Assembly: GCA_900314975.1 (NCBI GenBank)
Contig: OMXI01000028.1
Location: 1-64,000, forward strand
Direction: 5' to 3'
DNA: 64,000 nucleotides
Origin: an uncultured Eubacteriales bacterium
Lineage (GTDB): Bacteria; Bacillota; Clostridia; Oscillospirales; Ruminococcaceae
The notes beneath the pieces were generated by a model. That model was not told where the DNA came from. It saw only the letters and a list, made by a program, of their open reading frames with translations, and did no database searches. A program made the position numbers and the translations under genes. Below, in pieces: positions 33,734-42,448 of this stretch (positions within the stretch are counted from its first letter, which is position 1; each line of letters begins with the position of its first letter).

Positions 33734-34582
33734 ATGGCTGAATTGTTTGAATATAAATGTCCAAGCTGTGGGGCTTTACTGAAGATCCGCCCCGAAGAAT
33801 CCTTTGTCAAGTGTTCCTACTGCGGAACGATCGTGGAACGTGAGCTTGATGAGGACGAAAAGGCTAATGCTTCCGCTAAAAAACTTGCAGCAAAGCTTGA
33901 AAAATACAAAAATGATATGTACGAACTTGAAAGGCTCAAGGACAGATTCCTGTCAACGGGCGTGCGTGTAAAGGAGCTTGAAAAGGATTCGGTAAGACAG
34001 ACCAAGTTTATGCACGAATGTCCGTTAGTTGTGCCAATAATCATTATGACTTTGGTCGTTATCGGATTGATCGGAACAAATGAAGATAAGGGTGCGACAT
34101 TCCTCGGTGGACTTGTTCTTGCCGGAGGTGTTTACATATGGTCAATGGTCGGCAAGCATAAAGAAGATGTCAGAGTAAATGAAGCTTCTGAAAAATTATC
34201 CCTTGCAAGAAAAGAGCTTGAAGAAGTTCAGCCGCAGTATGAAAAACTGAAAGCAAGTTTTGACCCCGATGTTGTGCCGATTCAATATAGAAACGATAAG
34301 GCACTCGACTATGTAATTACGCTGTTCAGAACAGGACAGGCAAGTAATATTGGTGATGCGTTCAGGCGTTATGATGAGCATCTGCATTATGAGAAGATGG
34401 AGGCAATGCAGCAACAGCAGATAGACCTGCAAAAGCAGCAGCTGCGCAAGATGGATCAGATGTCAAGCAATGATCCCAATGATCTTGGGAGCGCAGCACT
34501 TAAAGCAGGCGCAGCAGTTGTAGGTGTTGTCGCTGCAACAAAGATAGGCAAGGAGATCCTAAAGAATCTAAAGGATCTGTAG
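33734..34582 (+). CDS. Zinc-ribbon membrane protein, last gene of the operon
   Basis: 282 residues; GGAGGTGATCCT precedes ATG 33734. The N-terminal zinc ribbon C-PS-C-GALL...C-SY-C-GTIVE (about 9-36) is followed by a coiled coil, two hydrophobic helices (about 95-130; VVPIIIMTLVVIGLIG and FLGGLVLAGGVYIW), and a second coiled coil with Gln-rich QQQQIDLQKQQLRK. The C-terminus is Gly/Ala-rich (AALKAGAAVVGVVAATKIG). Its role is unknown; it could anchor or scaffold the ATPase at the membrane. Confidence 0.65.
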   Translation: MAELFEYKCPSCGALLKIRPEESFVKCSYCGTIVERELDEDEKANASAKKLAAKLEKYKNDMYELERLKDRFLSTGVRVKELEKDSVRQTKFMHECPLVVPIIIMTLVVIGLIGTNEDKGATFLGGLVLAGGVYIWSMVGKHKEDVRVNEASEKLSLARKELEEVQPQYEKLKASFDPDVVPIQYRNDKALDYVITLFRTGQASNIGDAFRRYDEHLHYEKMEAMQQQQIDLQKQQLRKMDQMSSNDPNDLGSAALKAGAAVVGVVAATKIGKEILKNLKDL

Positions 34583-34744
34583 CTTCATATATATACAATA
34601 TGGAACTCCTACAAAACAAAGAAAAGAATGATTATAAATAATGCTCAACCTTACCAACTCCCGAACAACTCCCCCACCCATATGTCCCCGTCAAAATGAC
34701 GAATACCTCAAAGAGCGCAGATGCGAGGAATTATTATGCCTTGT

Positions 34745-34760
34745 GCGAACATTTGTTCGC
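34745..34760. promoter_or_regulatory. LexA-like (SOS) box or other palindromic operator
   Basis: GCGAACATTTGTTCGC, which contains CGAAC-N4-GTTCG, the form of Gram-positive LexA sites. It is ~60 nt upstream of the promoter rather than overlapping it, so an element-specific repressor is an alternative. Confidence 0.5.
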
Positions 34761-34817
34761 TAAAGCGGCTTTTTCATCGTCAAATCGCTGATTTTGATGA
34801 CAGATGTCAAAACTCTA

Positions 34818-34846
34818 TTGACATCAGCTGTCACACCTGCTATACT
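34818..34846 (+). promoter_or_regulatory. Consensus promoter before small ORFs and the replication gene
   Basis: TTGACA (34818-34823), 17-nt spacer, TATACT (34841-34846). Confidence 0.75.
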
Positions 34847-34938
34847 TGTACACAGATACAACTTGAATCTTTACAAAACGAGCAAGCGGAGCAGCAGGTA
34901 GGTATCGCCGGGCTGGCTACCAAGCGGGAGCGACATCG

Positions 34939-35082
34939 ATGCGGTGTCGGATCACCAAGCAACGCATAGTGTTTTATCTGTCAAAGGGCGAGGTATGCCC
35001 CGACAAAGAACACAGCTGCAGCTTTTGTGACAAAGCAGCTTGCCGTCAAATCGAGTATACGGAGACCGGTCAATATGACTGA
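34939..35082 (+). CDS. Small Cys-rich protein (47 aa)
   Basis: ATG 34939 has a GGGAG site 8 nt upstream; the frame ends with TGA 35080-35082. It contains four Cys in a compact pattern (C-PDKEHS-C-SF-C-DKAA-C), suggesting a small zinc-binding fold. It is the first ORF after a consensus promoter and overlaps the next small ORF (ATGACTGA). No family recognised. Confidence 0.5.
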   Translation: MRCRITKQRIVFYLSKGEVCPDKEHSCSFCDKAACRQIEYTETGQYD

Positions 35083-35182
35083 GTACTACTGTGACCGCAA
35101 AATGTTTTACTTCACCAATGGGCAAACTGTGTCCGGTCGAACCAAGGGGATGCTGTGTCCTGATGACAGTAAGACAACTTAA
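35075..35182 (+). CDS. Small protein (35 aa), overlaps the Cys-rich ORF
   Basis: Starts at ATG 35075 within the end of the preceding ORF and ends at TAA 35180-35182. It is polar with two Cys and no domain. The overlap suggests coupled translation; it is too short to judge further. Confidence 0.35.
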   Translation: MTEYYCDRKMFYFTNGQTVSGRTKGMLCPDDSKTT

Positions 35183-35217
35183 CTCCGCTGCTTGAAAGAA
35201 TTGAATAATGATCACAG

Positions 35218-35253
35218 ATCCTTCTTCCGAAGTTTTCGGAGGAAGGATTTTTT
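35218..35253 (+). terminator. Strong terminator before the RepA-like gene
   Basis: Hairpin ATCCTTC-TT-CCGAA...TTCGG-A-GGAAGGAT followed by a run of T. Confidence 0.85.
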
Positions 35254-35340
35254 GTTGTCCAAAATTAAAAGGAGTGAGTCCGATGTAAAATATGTTATTA
35301 CAAAAAGGAAAAACTGAAACAAAGCAAGGAGGAATGTCTA

Positions 35341-36402
35341 TTGGAAAACAAAGTTGAGATCGTAAGCTGTGAAACTCTGATGACGACCGAGTATCCGTCC
35401 ACACAGTACTGTGTAGAAACGCTTATCGGAACAGGCTGCTACATCGTGGCAGGCGTGCCCAAGATAGGCAAGAGCAAGCTGGCACTTGACCTTTGTGTCA
35501 GCATTGCCAAAGGAGAAAAAGCCATTGGCTTGCCGACGAGCAAGGGCGCAGCCCTCTATCTTGCGCTCGAAGATCCGTACAAAAGATTGCAGAACAGGCT
35601 GTATGAACTGCTCGCCGACCCTGTCGAAAATCTTTTCTTCTGCATTAAAACAGGCGGTATCGGCGGAGGACTTGAAAAAGCTGTCGAGGATTTTTACGAG
35701 CAGCACAAGGACTTAAAGCTTGTCATCGTGGACACGTTCCAGAAGGTCAGACAGCTGCGTGAGTCCAGCTATGCCACCGACTATCAGGAAGTATCTGCGG
35801 TCAAAGAGCTTGCCGACAAACTGGGGATAACGATAATTCTTATCCACCATCTGCGCAAGCAGCACGACAAGGATCCGTTCAATATGATATCGGGAACGAC
35901 AGGAATCCGAGGCTGTGTTGACGGTGCGATAGTACTGATAATGAAAGATGAGTACACCCACACGGTAACTCTTCACGCCGAGGGCAGGGATATTGCGAAC
36001 AGGAAAATGGAGCTGCAGCTCGACAAGGACACGCAGCGCTGGAAGCTTATCGCCGACGATCTGACCGAGCCTGAACACTTTGATGACGAGGTCGTGACTG
36101 CGATAGCAGCTGTGATAAAACAGGAAAAATCCTTCCTTGACACCGCAACAGTGCTCACCGAAAAGGTGAACTCTCTGACTCAAAAGCAGTACGAGCCGAG
36201 GATGGTTTCAAGGATAATGACGCAGAACCAGACACGGCTCGAGGCACTCGGTATATTGTTTGAACGGCGGCACAGCAATGGAAAAAGAAAGCTGTCGATA
36301 GAATACATCGACAGCAGCGCAGACGGTGACGATAGTGACGATGAAACTGCCGTGGGTATCCAGACTGACAGCGACCCTTGCGCAAACCCTTTGCCTGCGT
36401 GA
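35341..36402 (+). CDS. RepA-like AAA ATPase (AAA_25), element A replication gene
   Basis: 353 residues. RecA-type core: Walker A GVPKIGKSK (about 40-48), the YLALEDPYKRLQNRL segment, Walker B LKLVIVDTFQKVR (about 133), and IILIHHLRK followed by GTTGIRGCVDGAI. The C-terminal ~130 residues form a winged-helix-like part (LGILFERRHSNGKRKLSIEYID). RepA-type hexameric helicases start replication of plasmids and small integrative elements. The start is TTG 35341, chosen because AGGAGG lies 8 nt upstream and the nearby ATG is out of frame. The cassette rep-xis-int continues to 39013. Confidence 0.85.
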   Translation: MENKVEIVSCETLMTTEYPSTQYCVETLIGTGCYIVAGVPKIGKSKLALDLCVSIAKGEKAIGLPTSKGAALYLALEDPYKRLQNRLYELLADPVENLFFCIKTGGIGGGLEKAVEDFYEQHKDLKLVIVDTFQKVRQLRESSYATDYQEVSAVKELADKLGITIILIHHLRKQHDKDPFNMISGTTGIRGCVDGAIVLIMKDEYTHTVTLHAEGRDIANRKMELQLDKDTQRWKLIADDLTEPEHFDDEVVTAIAAVIKQEKSFLDTATVLTEKVNSLTQKQYEPRMVSRIMTQNQTRLEALGILFERRHSNGKRKLSIEYIDSSADGDDSDDETAVGIQTDSDPCANPLPA

Positions 36403-36478
36403 TTTACACGGGTACGATAGAAATGACCGCAGGGGCTATGTGAAATCATCGTCCCTTTCGTCCCTGCGAAATGTACGC

Positions 36479-36570
36479 CGATTTTTGCCCGCCCTCTCCC
36501 TCGGTGGAGAGTTTACCCGAGCCGCAGGCACAGGAAGCGACACAGGGCAACGTGGCGCAAGTGTGAGCGA
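36479..36570 (+). repeat. Dispersed element repeat, copy II
   Basis: Close match to 463-555: shared TTTTTGCCCGCCCTCTCC, a hairpin around CGGTGGAGAG, and the ending GCAAGTGTGAGCG. Confidence 0.8.
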
Positions 36571-36792
36571 ATGAGAGAGTAAAAAACGCTCGACGCAGTA
36601 GTTTACTATCTGTATAGTAACTAACAAATTGCAGAAAAAGAAAATCCCATGCCTGAAAGGTTTGCGGCTCACGGGTGCAGAACAAAACTGTTCCAAGTAT
36701 CAGTTAGTGGTTCAACCCACACAGCATTTTTTCTCTTCTGCCAATGATAGCGGAAGAAGAAAAGGTCATTTTGAGGGGTGCAAACGGCAGTC

Positions 36793-36915
36793 CGAAAACC
36801 GCACAACTTTGCGACCAGCCAGCATCGCAGGCGGCAGTCCGCCACCCGCAAAATGCTGGCTCGGGGCGGACCCCGTGGACCCCCTTGCATCATTGGCAGA
36901 AGAAGATGATAACAT
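36793..36915 (+). repeat. Conserved structured non-coding segment, element A copy
   Basis: Matches 44384-44505 in element B. Outer arms GCCAGCAT and ATGCTGGC enclose an inner hairpin GGCGG-CAGT-CCGCC; then GGCGGACCCCGTGGACCCC follows. The hairpins are kept in both copies despite base changes. Candidate oriT, origin or RNA. Confidence 0.7.
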
Positions 36916-37520
36916 AATGTGTCTGCCTGCGAAACGGCAGCCGATATCAGCCATCGGAATTGGCACCGGAAATGCTCCATTTAGTACTTTGCAGGAAAAA
37001 GCACGGCGTCATTTGCCGCCGCACGCCTCACTTCGACGAGCAAAGCTCGGCGTGTTTGCGAGAGAATCTGCGAAAGGAGAATTGGAAGGCGTCAAAAATT
37101 GAAAAACGAGCCTCTTTCGGCGCTGGTGCGAGGTAATTCGATGGCGTCACGAGCCGTCTTCGGCTGAACAAAAAAGTTGTGTTGTAATTCTTAACGGCGA
37201 AATCAGAGCAACGAAATAGTGTCGGCAGAAGATAAACTTTTAGGTAACGAACCGTGACTCGATACCAAAACGGTACCGAGTTCCCGAAACGGGCTTTCGG
37301 TATCAGTGGAGCCCCAAAACAGGACTACATCTCTCACCGTGACGTGACAGAACATCCCGTCATCATGGGGCGGCAAACCACCACCTCGTCCAAGGGAGTG
37401 GACAAAACGGACACACCTTGAAACAGGGTATCACGAAAAATGATACCCTGCAGAAAGGAGGCGCTAAACCACCGCCCCCTTAAAAACCGAACAACAATGA
37501 ATTATGAAAGGACAATGCAA

Positions 37521-37727
37521 ATGAAAAACACTGTAATGACAAACACAGACAGACCTGTGATGCTGACAATAAAAGAGGCATCGGAATACGTCATCGGGCT
37601 GTCGGAATATCAGATAAGAAAGCTGTGCAAGTCGGGCAAGCTGCCCTGCATAACTGCCGGCAAGCGCTATCTCATCAACAGAGATGTGCTGCTCAGATTC
37701 CTTGGGATAGAGCTTGACTACGAATGA
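37521..37727 (+). CDS. xis: Excisionase-type small DNA-binding protein, element A
   Basis: 68 residues with the MerR-like excisionase pattern: MLTIKEASEYVIGLSEYQIRKLCKSGKLPCITAGKRYLINRDVLLRFLG. ATG 37521 has AAAGGA upstream; an earlier ATG (37497) is less well placed. It would bind the att arms and steer the integrase towards excision. It precedes the integrase by ~100 bp, as in element B, whose excisionase is clearly homologous. Confidence 0.85.
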   Translation: MKNTVMTNTDRPVMLTIKEASEYVIGLSEYQIRKLCKSGKLPCITAGKRYLINRDVLLRFLGIELDYE

Positions 37728-37828
37728 TAACTTTCTGTGTTGTGAACGCAAAAGTTTTCACAACCGCTGGATATTCAAAAGCAGTTGTGGTATGTTTGGT
37801 TGATAAGAAAAGCAAAGGAGGAATGCTG

Positions 37829-39013
37829 ATGGCAAGTATTCGCAAACGGGGAAACTCATATCTGATAACCGTGTCCTGCGGTTATGATGCGCTCGGAAAA
37901 CAGGTGCGCCAGCAGATGACCTGGACTCCGCCCGAGGAACTCAACAGCCGTGAAATAAAAAGAGAGCTGGACAAGCAGGCTGTGCTGTTTGAGCAGGAGG
38001 TCAGGTGCGGCAGAGTGTCAACGGCGATCAAGTTCAGGGACTTTGCCGAGCAATGGTTTGAGGAGTACGCTGTGGTAAGGCTCAAGCGGCGGACATACGA
38101 AAGGTACAAGGGAATGATCGGCAGGGTGTATGATGCGATAGGACATCTCAAGGTTTCGCAGATGACCACACGGCACATTCAGCAGTTCATATCCTCGCTG
38201 TCAAAAGAGGGTGCGAACAAGACAACAGGCGGTGCACTTTCACCCAAGACGGTCAAGAACTATCTGTCGATGATCTCAACGATAATGACATACGCCCAGC
38301 GCAATCAGATAATCATGATGAACCCATGCAAAAACGTTGTGATACCAAGGCTGGAACGCAAGGAGATCGAGTGCTACACTCTCGAACAGGCGCAGAAGAT
38401 GCTGGAGCTGTTCGAGCAGGAGCCGCAGGAAGATCTGAAATTCACTGTGTTCTTCACACTTGCGATGTACAGCGGAATGCGCCGAGGTGAGCTGCTCGGG
38501 CTTGAATGGCAGGACTTTGACTTTGACACAGGGCGTGTTGAGATCGTCCGCACTTCCCTGTTCAGCAAGGAGATCGGCAACTACACGGGAACGCCCAAGA
38601 CCGAGTCCAGCCGCCGTGTTCTTATTCTGCCGATGGAGGTGATAAAGTCGGTGAAAAAGCTGATGCAGTATCAGCAAAACGAGGCACAGCGCATCGGCTC
38701 AAAGTGGGAGGAACACAACCGCCTGTTCACACAATGGAACGGCAAACCGATGGACGGCACGGCACCGTACAAGTATCTGAAAAGGTTCTGCACAAAGTAC
38801 GGATTCCCTTTTCACAACATACACTCATTCAGACATCTGAACGCAACGCTGCTGATTGCGAGCGGTGTCGATCCGAGAACGGTCTCCGCCTGCCTTGGTC
38901 ACTCACAGACAAGCACCACGCTGAACATCTACACCCATGTTTTTCAGGAACAGCGCATGAAAGCAATGGGTGCAGTTGCGGAAATGATAGGTTTCAAACG
39001 AAAGGCAGTATAG
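37829..39013 (+). CDS. int: Tyrosine recombinase (integrase), element A
   Basis: 394 residues from ATG 37829 (AGGAGG 7 nt upstream). N-terminal arm-binding domain (RKRGNSYLITVSCGYD...), core-binding SAM-like domain (FRDFAEQWFEEY...), then the catalytic domain with Arg in YSGMRRGELLGL, H-x-x-R in HSFRHLNATLL, GHS in LGHSQTSTTLNIY and the nucleophile Tyr shortly after. It would integrate and excise element A at the 66-bp repeat, using the AAGCGTCAA arm repeats near both ends. Confidence 0.93.
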   Translation: MASIRKRGNSYLITVSCGYDALGKQVRQQMTWTPPEELNSREIKRELDKQAVLFEQEVRCGRVSTAIKFRDFAEQWFEEYAVVRLKRRTYERYKGMIGRVYDAIGHLKVSQMTTRHIQQFISSLSKEGANKTTGGALSPKTVKNYLSMISTIMTYAQRNQIIMMNPCKNVVIPRLERKEIECYTLEQAQKMLELFEQEPQEDLKFTVFFTLAMYSGMRRGELLGLEWQDFDFDTGRVEIVRTSLFSKEIGNYTGTPKTESSRRVLILPMEVIKSVKKLMQYQQNEAQRIGSKWEEHNRLFTQWNGKPMDGTAPYKYLKRFCTKYGFPFHNIHSFRHLNATLLIASGVDPRTVSACLGHSQTSTTLNIYTHVFQEQRMKAMGAVAEMIGFKRKAV

Positions 39014-39025
39014 GCTTAAAACAAA

Positions 39026-39060
39026 ACCGCTCCCTGCTACTTAATCAGCAGGAAGCGGTG
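39026..39060 (+). terminator. Integrase terminator
   Basis: Hairpin ACCGCT-CC-CTGCT...AGCAGG-A-AGCGGT followed by a T-rich stretch. Confidence 0.6.
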
Positions 39061-39078
39061 ATTTATTGTAATTATAAA

Positions 39079-39708
39079 TTATATAGTTTTTATATAATGA
39101 CTGAAATCCTTCACATTGTTCATTAGTTGATTTAGCTCATTCTTCAATTGCTTTAGATCAAGTGTTAATTCATTCCCTTTTCTAGTGATATATAGTTTCA
39201 TACCAGAAAGATCGACGGTATATATGTGGTTCTGTCTTTTCATGAGTAGTTTGTTGGCTAACTCCTGGGGTGTACTCTCATCAATGTAGTTAAAACCACC
39301 CACAGCCTTACAATTGTTGATTACATCTATATTATGTTCATCAATGTGCTCCACTGTGTTCCTGAAATTCTTATTGATTAGTAATGGAAAGTTTTTTTCA
39401 TCAAACTGGTAATTCAAACGATTTGTCTTCCGTCTTTCATAGTATTCCTTTTCGTTATCTGGTACATTAGACGCTATTCTAAAGCGTTCTGAAATTTGTC
39501 CTAATGAAAAAAGCAAATGATCTGTGTAATAATGATAATACTGTGCTATTGTCCCAAAACTACTGTCATCTATGGTCTTATGATCTTCTAACTTATGTAA
39601 AGAAAACAGTGCACTCTTTATTTGGAAATCTAAATAGTAGGTAGTTTCTGCTTCATATGCTTGGTCTCCACAATCGTAGTAAGCAACACCTGGTATAATC
39701 ATTGGCAT
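39079..39708 (-). CDS. HEPN-like protein
   Basis: 209 residues, mainly helical. FRNTVEHIDEHN holds an R-x4-H motif of the HEPN ribonuclease type, and the N-terminal half has long helices (YYLDFQIKSALFSLHKLEDHK, YHYYTDHLLFSLGQIS). GGAGGGATAAAT precedes ATG 39708. HEPN proteins act as RNases in toxin-antitoxin and phage-defence modules, but many HEPN-like proteins with EH motifs are not toxic. There is no adjacent antitoxin. It is the last gene of element A before att repeat 2. Confidence 0.6.
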   Translation of the reverse strand: MPMIIPGVAYYDCGDQAYEAETTYYLDFQIKSALFSLHKLEDHKTIDDSSFGTIAQYYHYYTDHLLFSLGQISERFRIASNVPDNEKEYYERRKTNRLNYQFDEKNFPLLINKNFRNTVEHIDEHNIDVINNCKAVGGFNYIDESTPQELANKLLMKRQNHIYTVDLSGMKLYITRKGNELTLDLKQLKNELNQLMNNVKDFSHYIKTI

Positions 39709-39875
39709 ATTTATCCCTCCCTACTGAAATAATAGTATCATAATAATATTAAGCTTCAAAACACAACAACTCGGCAAGCGGGATCATTATGCACCTCGCA
39801 AACAGCGCAGGGATAGGCTTTGCGGAGCCGTAAGCGTCAATAAGCGTCAAAATAAGCGACAAACCCGATTTTTGG

Positions 39876-39941
39876 GCAAAAAAAGAACTCGCAAACGGCG
39901 TGTTTGCGAGCTTTTCATTTATGCGGCAAACGGGACTTGAA
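39876..39941. repeat. 66-bp att core repeat, copy 2
   Basis: Right end of element A and left end of element B. Left arms AAGCGTCAA (39832-39860), right arms of the GTCCAT type (about 40059-40081). Confidence 0.85.
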
Positions 39942-40093
39942 GGCTGCCAGAGTCCTATGCTGAATGCTTGCAGTTTCAGCTGATCTGTGCTGTTGCGGCG
40001 AATTCCCGCAGTGAACCTCACGCAGATTCAGGTGATCTCAGGCGGTCTTTGACAGAAATAAGGTCCATTTAAAGTCAGGTCTATTCCCGTTTG

Positions 40094-41335
40094 CTATTCC
40101 ATTTTCATATCATAACTCTCTGCTTCGTCTTCATCAGGCTCATCATCAGTCAAACTTATCTGCTCGGCAGCAGTGTGTTTCAGAACGATATCCGAAAGCC
40201 TGTCTATCCGATTTCTCAGCTCATCAGAAATAGCTTCTAAACGCTCTGCAGAGACATACTTCAATATCCTGTCGTCTGACAAAAACGAATTGATAGCATC
40301 TTCTATCCCATCAAGCTTCGAAAGATCAAGCCAGTCAAATGAAGATACAAGTTTGAGCTGTTCACCGTGAGTTTTCTTGAACGGCTTGCATATTATCTCG
40401 TCAGTACGCAGCTGAGATGTCTGCTTGTCATACCACAGAGATGTTCCGTTGTCATACAAAGGCGCAGGACCTATCCATTCAAGTGTATCAGGATCACGAA
40501 GCAAACCAAAATTGCCGAAATGCCTGTCCTCATTGGCTATGATATAGTCAAAAGCTATCATTCTGTCAAGCGTTGGAACTATGTCAATACCGATCTCTTT
40601 GCAGATGTTCACAAAGTGAAGATAGGAATTCTCGTTGTTCTCTTTCGGTCTTATCTGCATAAGCCTCGACGCACTGACAAGCTCACTGCTGCGTGTAACG
40701 AAGTTGTCGCAAACACTGTATGGCTTATCCTCTATCCACATCAGTCTATACGGTATATGGTCTATACCGAGCCTGTCAAGAATGACCGATGCTATGACCT
40801 CGTTGAACGGCTGCTGTCTGTACGGTTTAGATCCCGACTTTATAAGGCAGCGTTTTGTATCGAGTATCTTCCACCTTTTCTGCAGATTACCGTCGGAAGT
40901 GTTATCGGGAGATGCATAGTCAAAGTTCAGACTTTTGACAGTTGTTCCGAAAAGCACATCACCGATGTCATCTGAGAAATCATTGTCAAAGAAGTTCACG
41001 CTCTCCCAGGACATATCACTGCCCGCAGGTCTGACCCAGTAATGATCTGAAAGGCTCAGACCGAGACACTTTGTCAGCAGCATCTGCGAACTGTGTATGC
41101 CGAGTGTTTCAAGAGCATCACCTATTCCCATTCTGCTTGCAGGTATGCAGCGTCCTGTCCACCATTTGTTCAGAGCTGCTTTATCCACAGTCTCCTGGTG
41201 ACGCAGAGGATGAACTACGCCCAAAGGAAGATGCTCCTTAGCCATAATGTTATCAACAGACAGTATCACTGCGGTATCCTCATCTATATCAATATCAGCA
41301 ACGCAGATATTCTTGTGCATAAGGGTATATTTCAA
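40094..41335 (-). CDS. HipA-domain Ser/Thr kinase-like protein
   Basis: About 413 residues. The C-terminal HipA_C kinase region has IIANEDRHFGNFGLLRDPDT (catalytic Asp and Asn) and APLYDNGTSLW (metal-binding Asp). An upstream FNEVIASVILDRLGI fits the nucleotide-binding part, where Lys in CLIKSG is the likely ATP contact. The N-terminal ~150 residues differ from classic HipA. No HipB-type HTH gene lies next to it. The start is uncertain: GTG 41344 sits on the RBS, so TTG 41335, 8 nt after GAGG, is preferred. It could be a toxin or a regulator kept for element maintenance. Confidence 0.8.
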   Translation of the reverse strand: MKYTLMHKNICVADIDIDEDTAVILSVDNIMAKEHLPLGVVHPLRHQETVDKAALNKWWTGRCIPASRMGIGDALETLGIHSSQMLLTKCLGLSLSDHYWVRPAGSDMSWESVNFFDNDFSDDIGDVLFGTTVKSLNFDYASPDNTSDGNLQKRWKILDTKRCLIKSGSKPYRQQPFNEVIASVILDRLGIDHIPYRLMWIEDKPYSVCDNFVTRSSELVSASRLMQIRPKENNENSYLHFVNICKEIGIDIVPTLDRMIAFDYIIANEDRHFGNFGLLRDPDTLEWIGPAPLYDNGTSLWYDKQTSQLRTDEIICKPFKKTHGEQLKLVSSFDWLDLSKLDGIEDAINSFLSDDRILKYVSAERLEAISDELRNRIDRLSDIVLKHTAAEQISLTDDEPDEDEAESYDMKME

Positions 41336-41344
41336 TGCTCTCAC

Positions 41345-42448
41345 CTCGATTAGTTCAGGTTCAGTTTCGTGTTTCCTTGATTATACCATAGCTCCACCCT
41401 AAAATCAAGTCATTTGCACAAGTTCTTCTGTCGCTCGTCACCTTGCACAAAAACGCACCTTTTGAAATGCTTGTCGTAACTTCTGCTATCCTCAAGCAGC
41501 TTTTAGCAGCTTTCAGTATCTTTTGAAAACGCAGAACAATCAAAGAGGCAACAAATCCTTTATCTGCGCTGTTTGAACGATGTTCAGCCTTGTCGGTAAA
41601 TGCTTTGAACTTGACGATTGTGCAGCTATACAAACTTGCATTTGCAGAGTACCCAAATCCTTGACATTTAAAACGGAAAGACATATAATTGGCGTTAGAA
41701 AGAGGTGATAGATATAAAACTCCAAAAGCGAAAACGAAAAAAACGAACCGAATATTTCAAAGTCAAAAGGCTCTTTGCTTACCGCAAAACATGATGCGAG
41801 TAAGTAAGGAGCCTTTAGTGTTTTCCACCGTAAATCAGCAGAGGTCAGCAAAAGACAGCAGAAGAAAGAGGTGATTCAAATGGATAATTTCATTTAAGCG
41901 CCGCACAAGGTCCTCGTGATCGACGCGCAGATAGATTAGAATAAAAGTGTTGTGTTTTTCTACAACTCAAAGTTCGGATTATTGTGCAAGGCTACAAAAA
42001 ATATTACAGATTTCAATAACAAGGTTTGCAAAACCCCAATATCTCTCCCTTTACATATAGGAAGAGATTTTCACAGCATCTTGAAAACTGAATCCGCACA
42101 CACGAAAGATACCCCACGGGGAAGTACAGCCAGGATGAGCTTGGAGGACTCGGAGCGTGCCAAGTTGGGAAAATACATCAGAGCTTTGGAAGAGTTCTGA
42201 CAGGAACGATAGTGGAGTGCGGGAAAAGGATACCCTCTACCCTCATTTTCGTCTTACACGCCTTACAGCTCTCTCAAACTGCGTAGGTGCGGGCTGAAAG
42301 GCGTAAGACGAGTGTAAGGTGTGTAATGCGAATGTATGCTGATGTAATGCGAATGTAATGCGAAGAAAAAGTCCGCAGAGCCTTTAGCTGCTTGCTTTGC
42401 GGCAGATGTAATGCGTGTAATACGAAAAAAAGACAGGAGGATGATAGA
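41345..42448. other. Gene-poor region before the DUF927 gene, with iterons
   Basis: Contains a leader-like hairpin (AAGGCTC...GAGCCTT, about 41768-41815) with very short basic ORFs, a possible 21-residue ORF ending at 42200, an inverted repeat of the CGTCTTAC/GTAAGACG type around 42250-42310, and TGTAATGCGAA iterons at 42322-42426. No larger gene is convincing. Confidence 0.6.
42322..42426. repeat. Iteron-like repeats upstream of the replication gene
   Basis: TGTAATGCGAA at 42322, 42343 and 42354, TGTAATGCG at 42407 and TGTAATACGAA at 42416. They lie within 130 bp of the start of the DUF927 gene, as iterons do at plasmid origins. Confidence 0.7.

Larger units (their letters stand above)
34583..34938. 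other. Gene-free stretch with LexA-like box and promoter
   Basis: Contains the palindrome at 34745-34760 and a consensus promoter at 34818-34846. The transcript would start near 34853 and run through two small ORFs to a terminator at 35218. No larger gene is seen. Confidence 0.6.
36403..37520. other. Long non-coding region between rep and xis of element A
   Basis: About 1.1 kb. It contains repeat copy II (36479-36570), a segment shared with element B with cruciform potential (36793-36915), and a further shared block at about 37100-37195. Open frames through it follow the repeats and are not credible genes. It may hold an origin, transfer site or regulatory RNA. Confidence 0.65.
11702..39941. 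mobile_element. Integrative element A (between att repeats 1 and 2)
   Basis: A 28-kb segment bounded by direct 66-bp repeats. Both inner ends carry the same arm type (AAGCGTCAA repeats at 11885-11905 and 39832-39860). The replication gene, excisionase and integrase lie at the right end (35341-39013). Cargo includes the kinase module and the dynamin-HerA-effector operon. No relaxase is seen, so transfer would need a helper, or the element is only integrative. Confidence 0.65.

Noticed and set aside
25428-34582. A type VII secretion system
   Set aside because: YezG-type immunity suggests it, but no WXG100 protein, EssC/YukB-type tandem FtsK ATPase or LXG domain is present.
34880-34940. A second yjdF-type riboswitch
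   Set aside because: A short AGGTAGGTA-like stretch recalls the leader at 15045, but the other conserved blocks are missing and no yjdF gene follows.
36629-37102. A 157-residue open frame between rep and xis
   Set aside because: It runs through repeat segments shared with element B where the frame is not kept, and has no RBS or domain.
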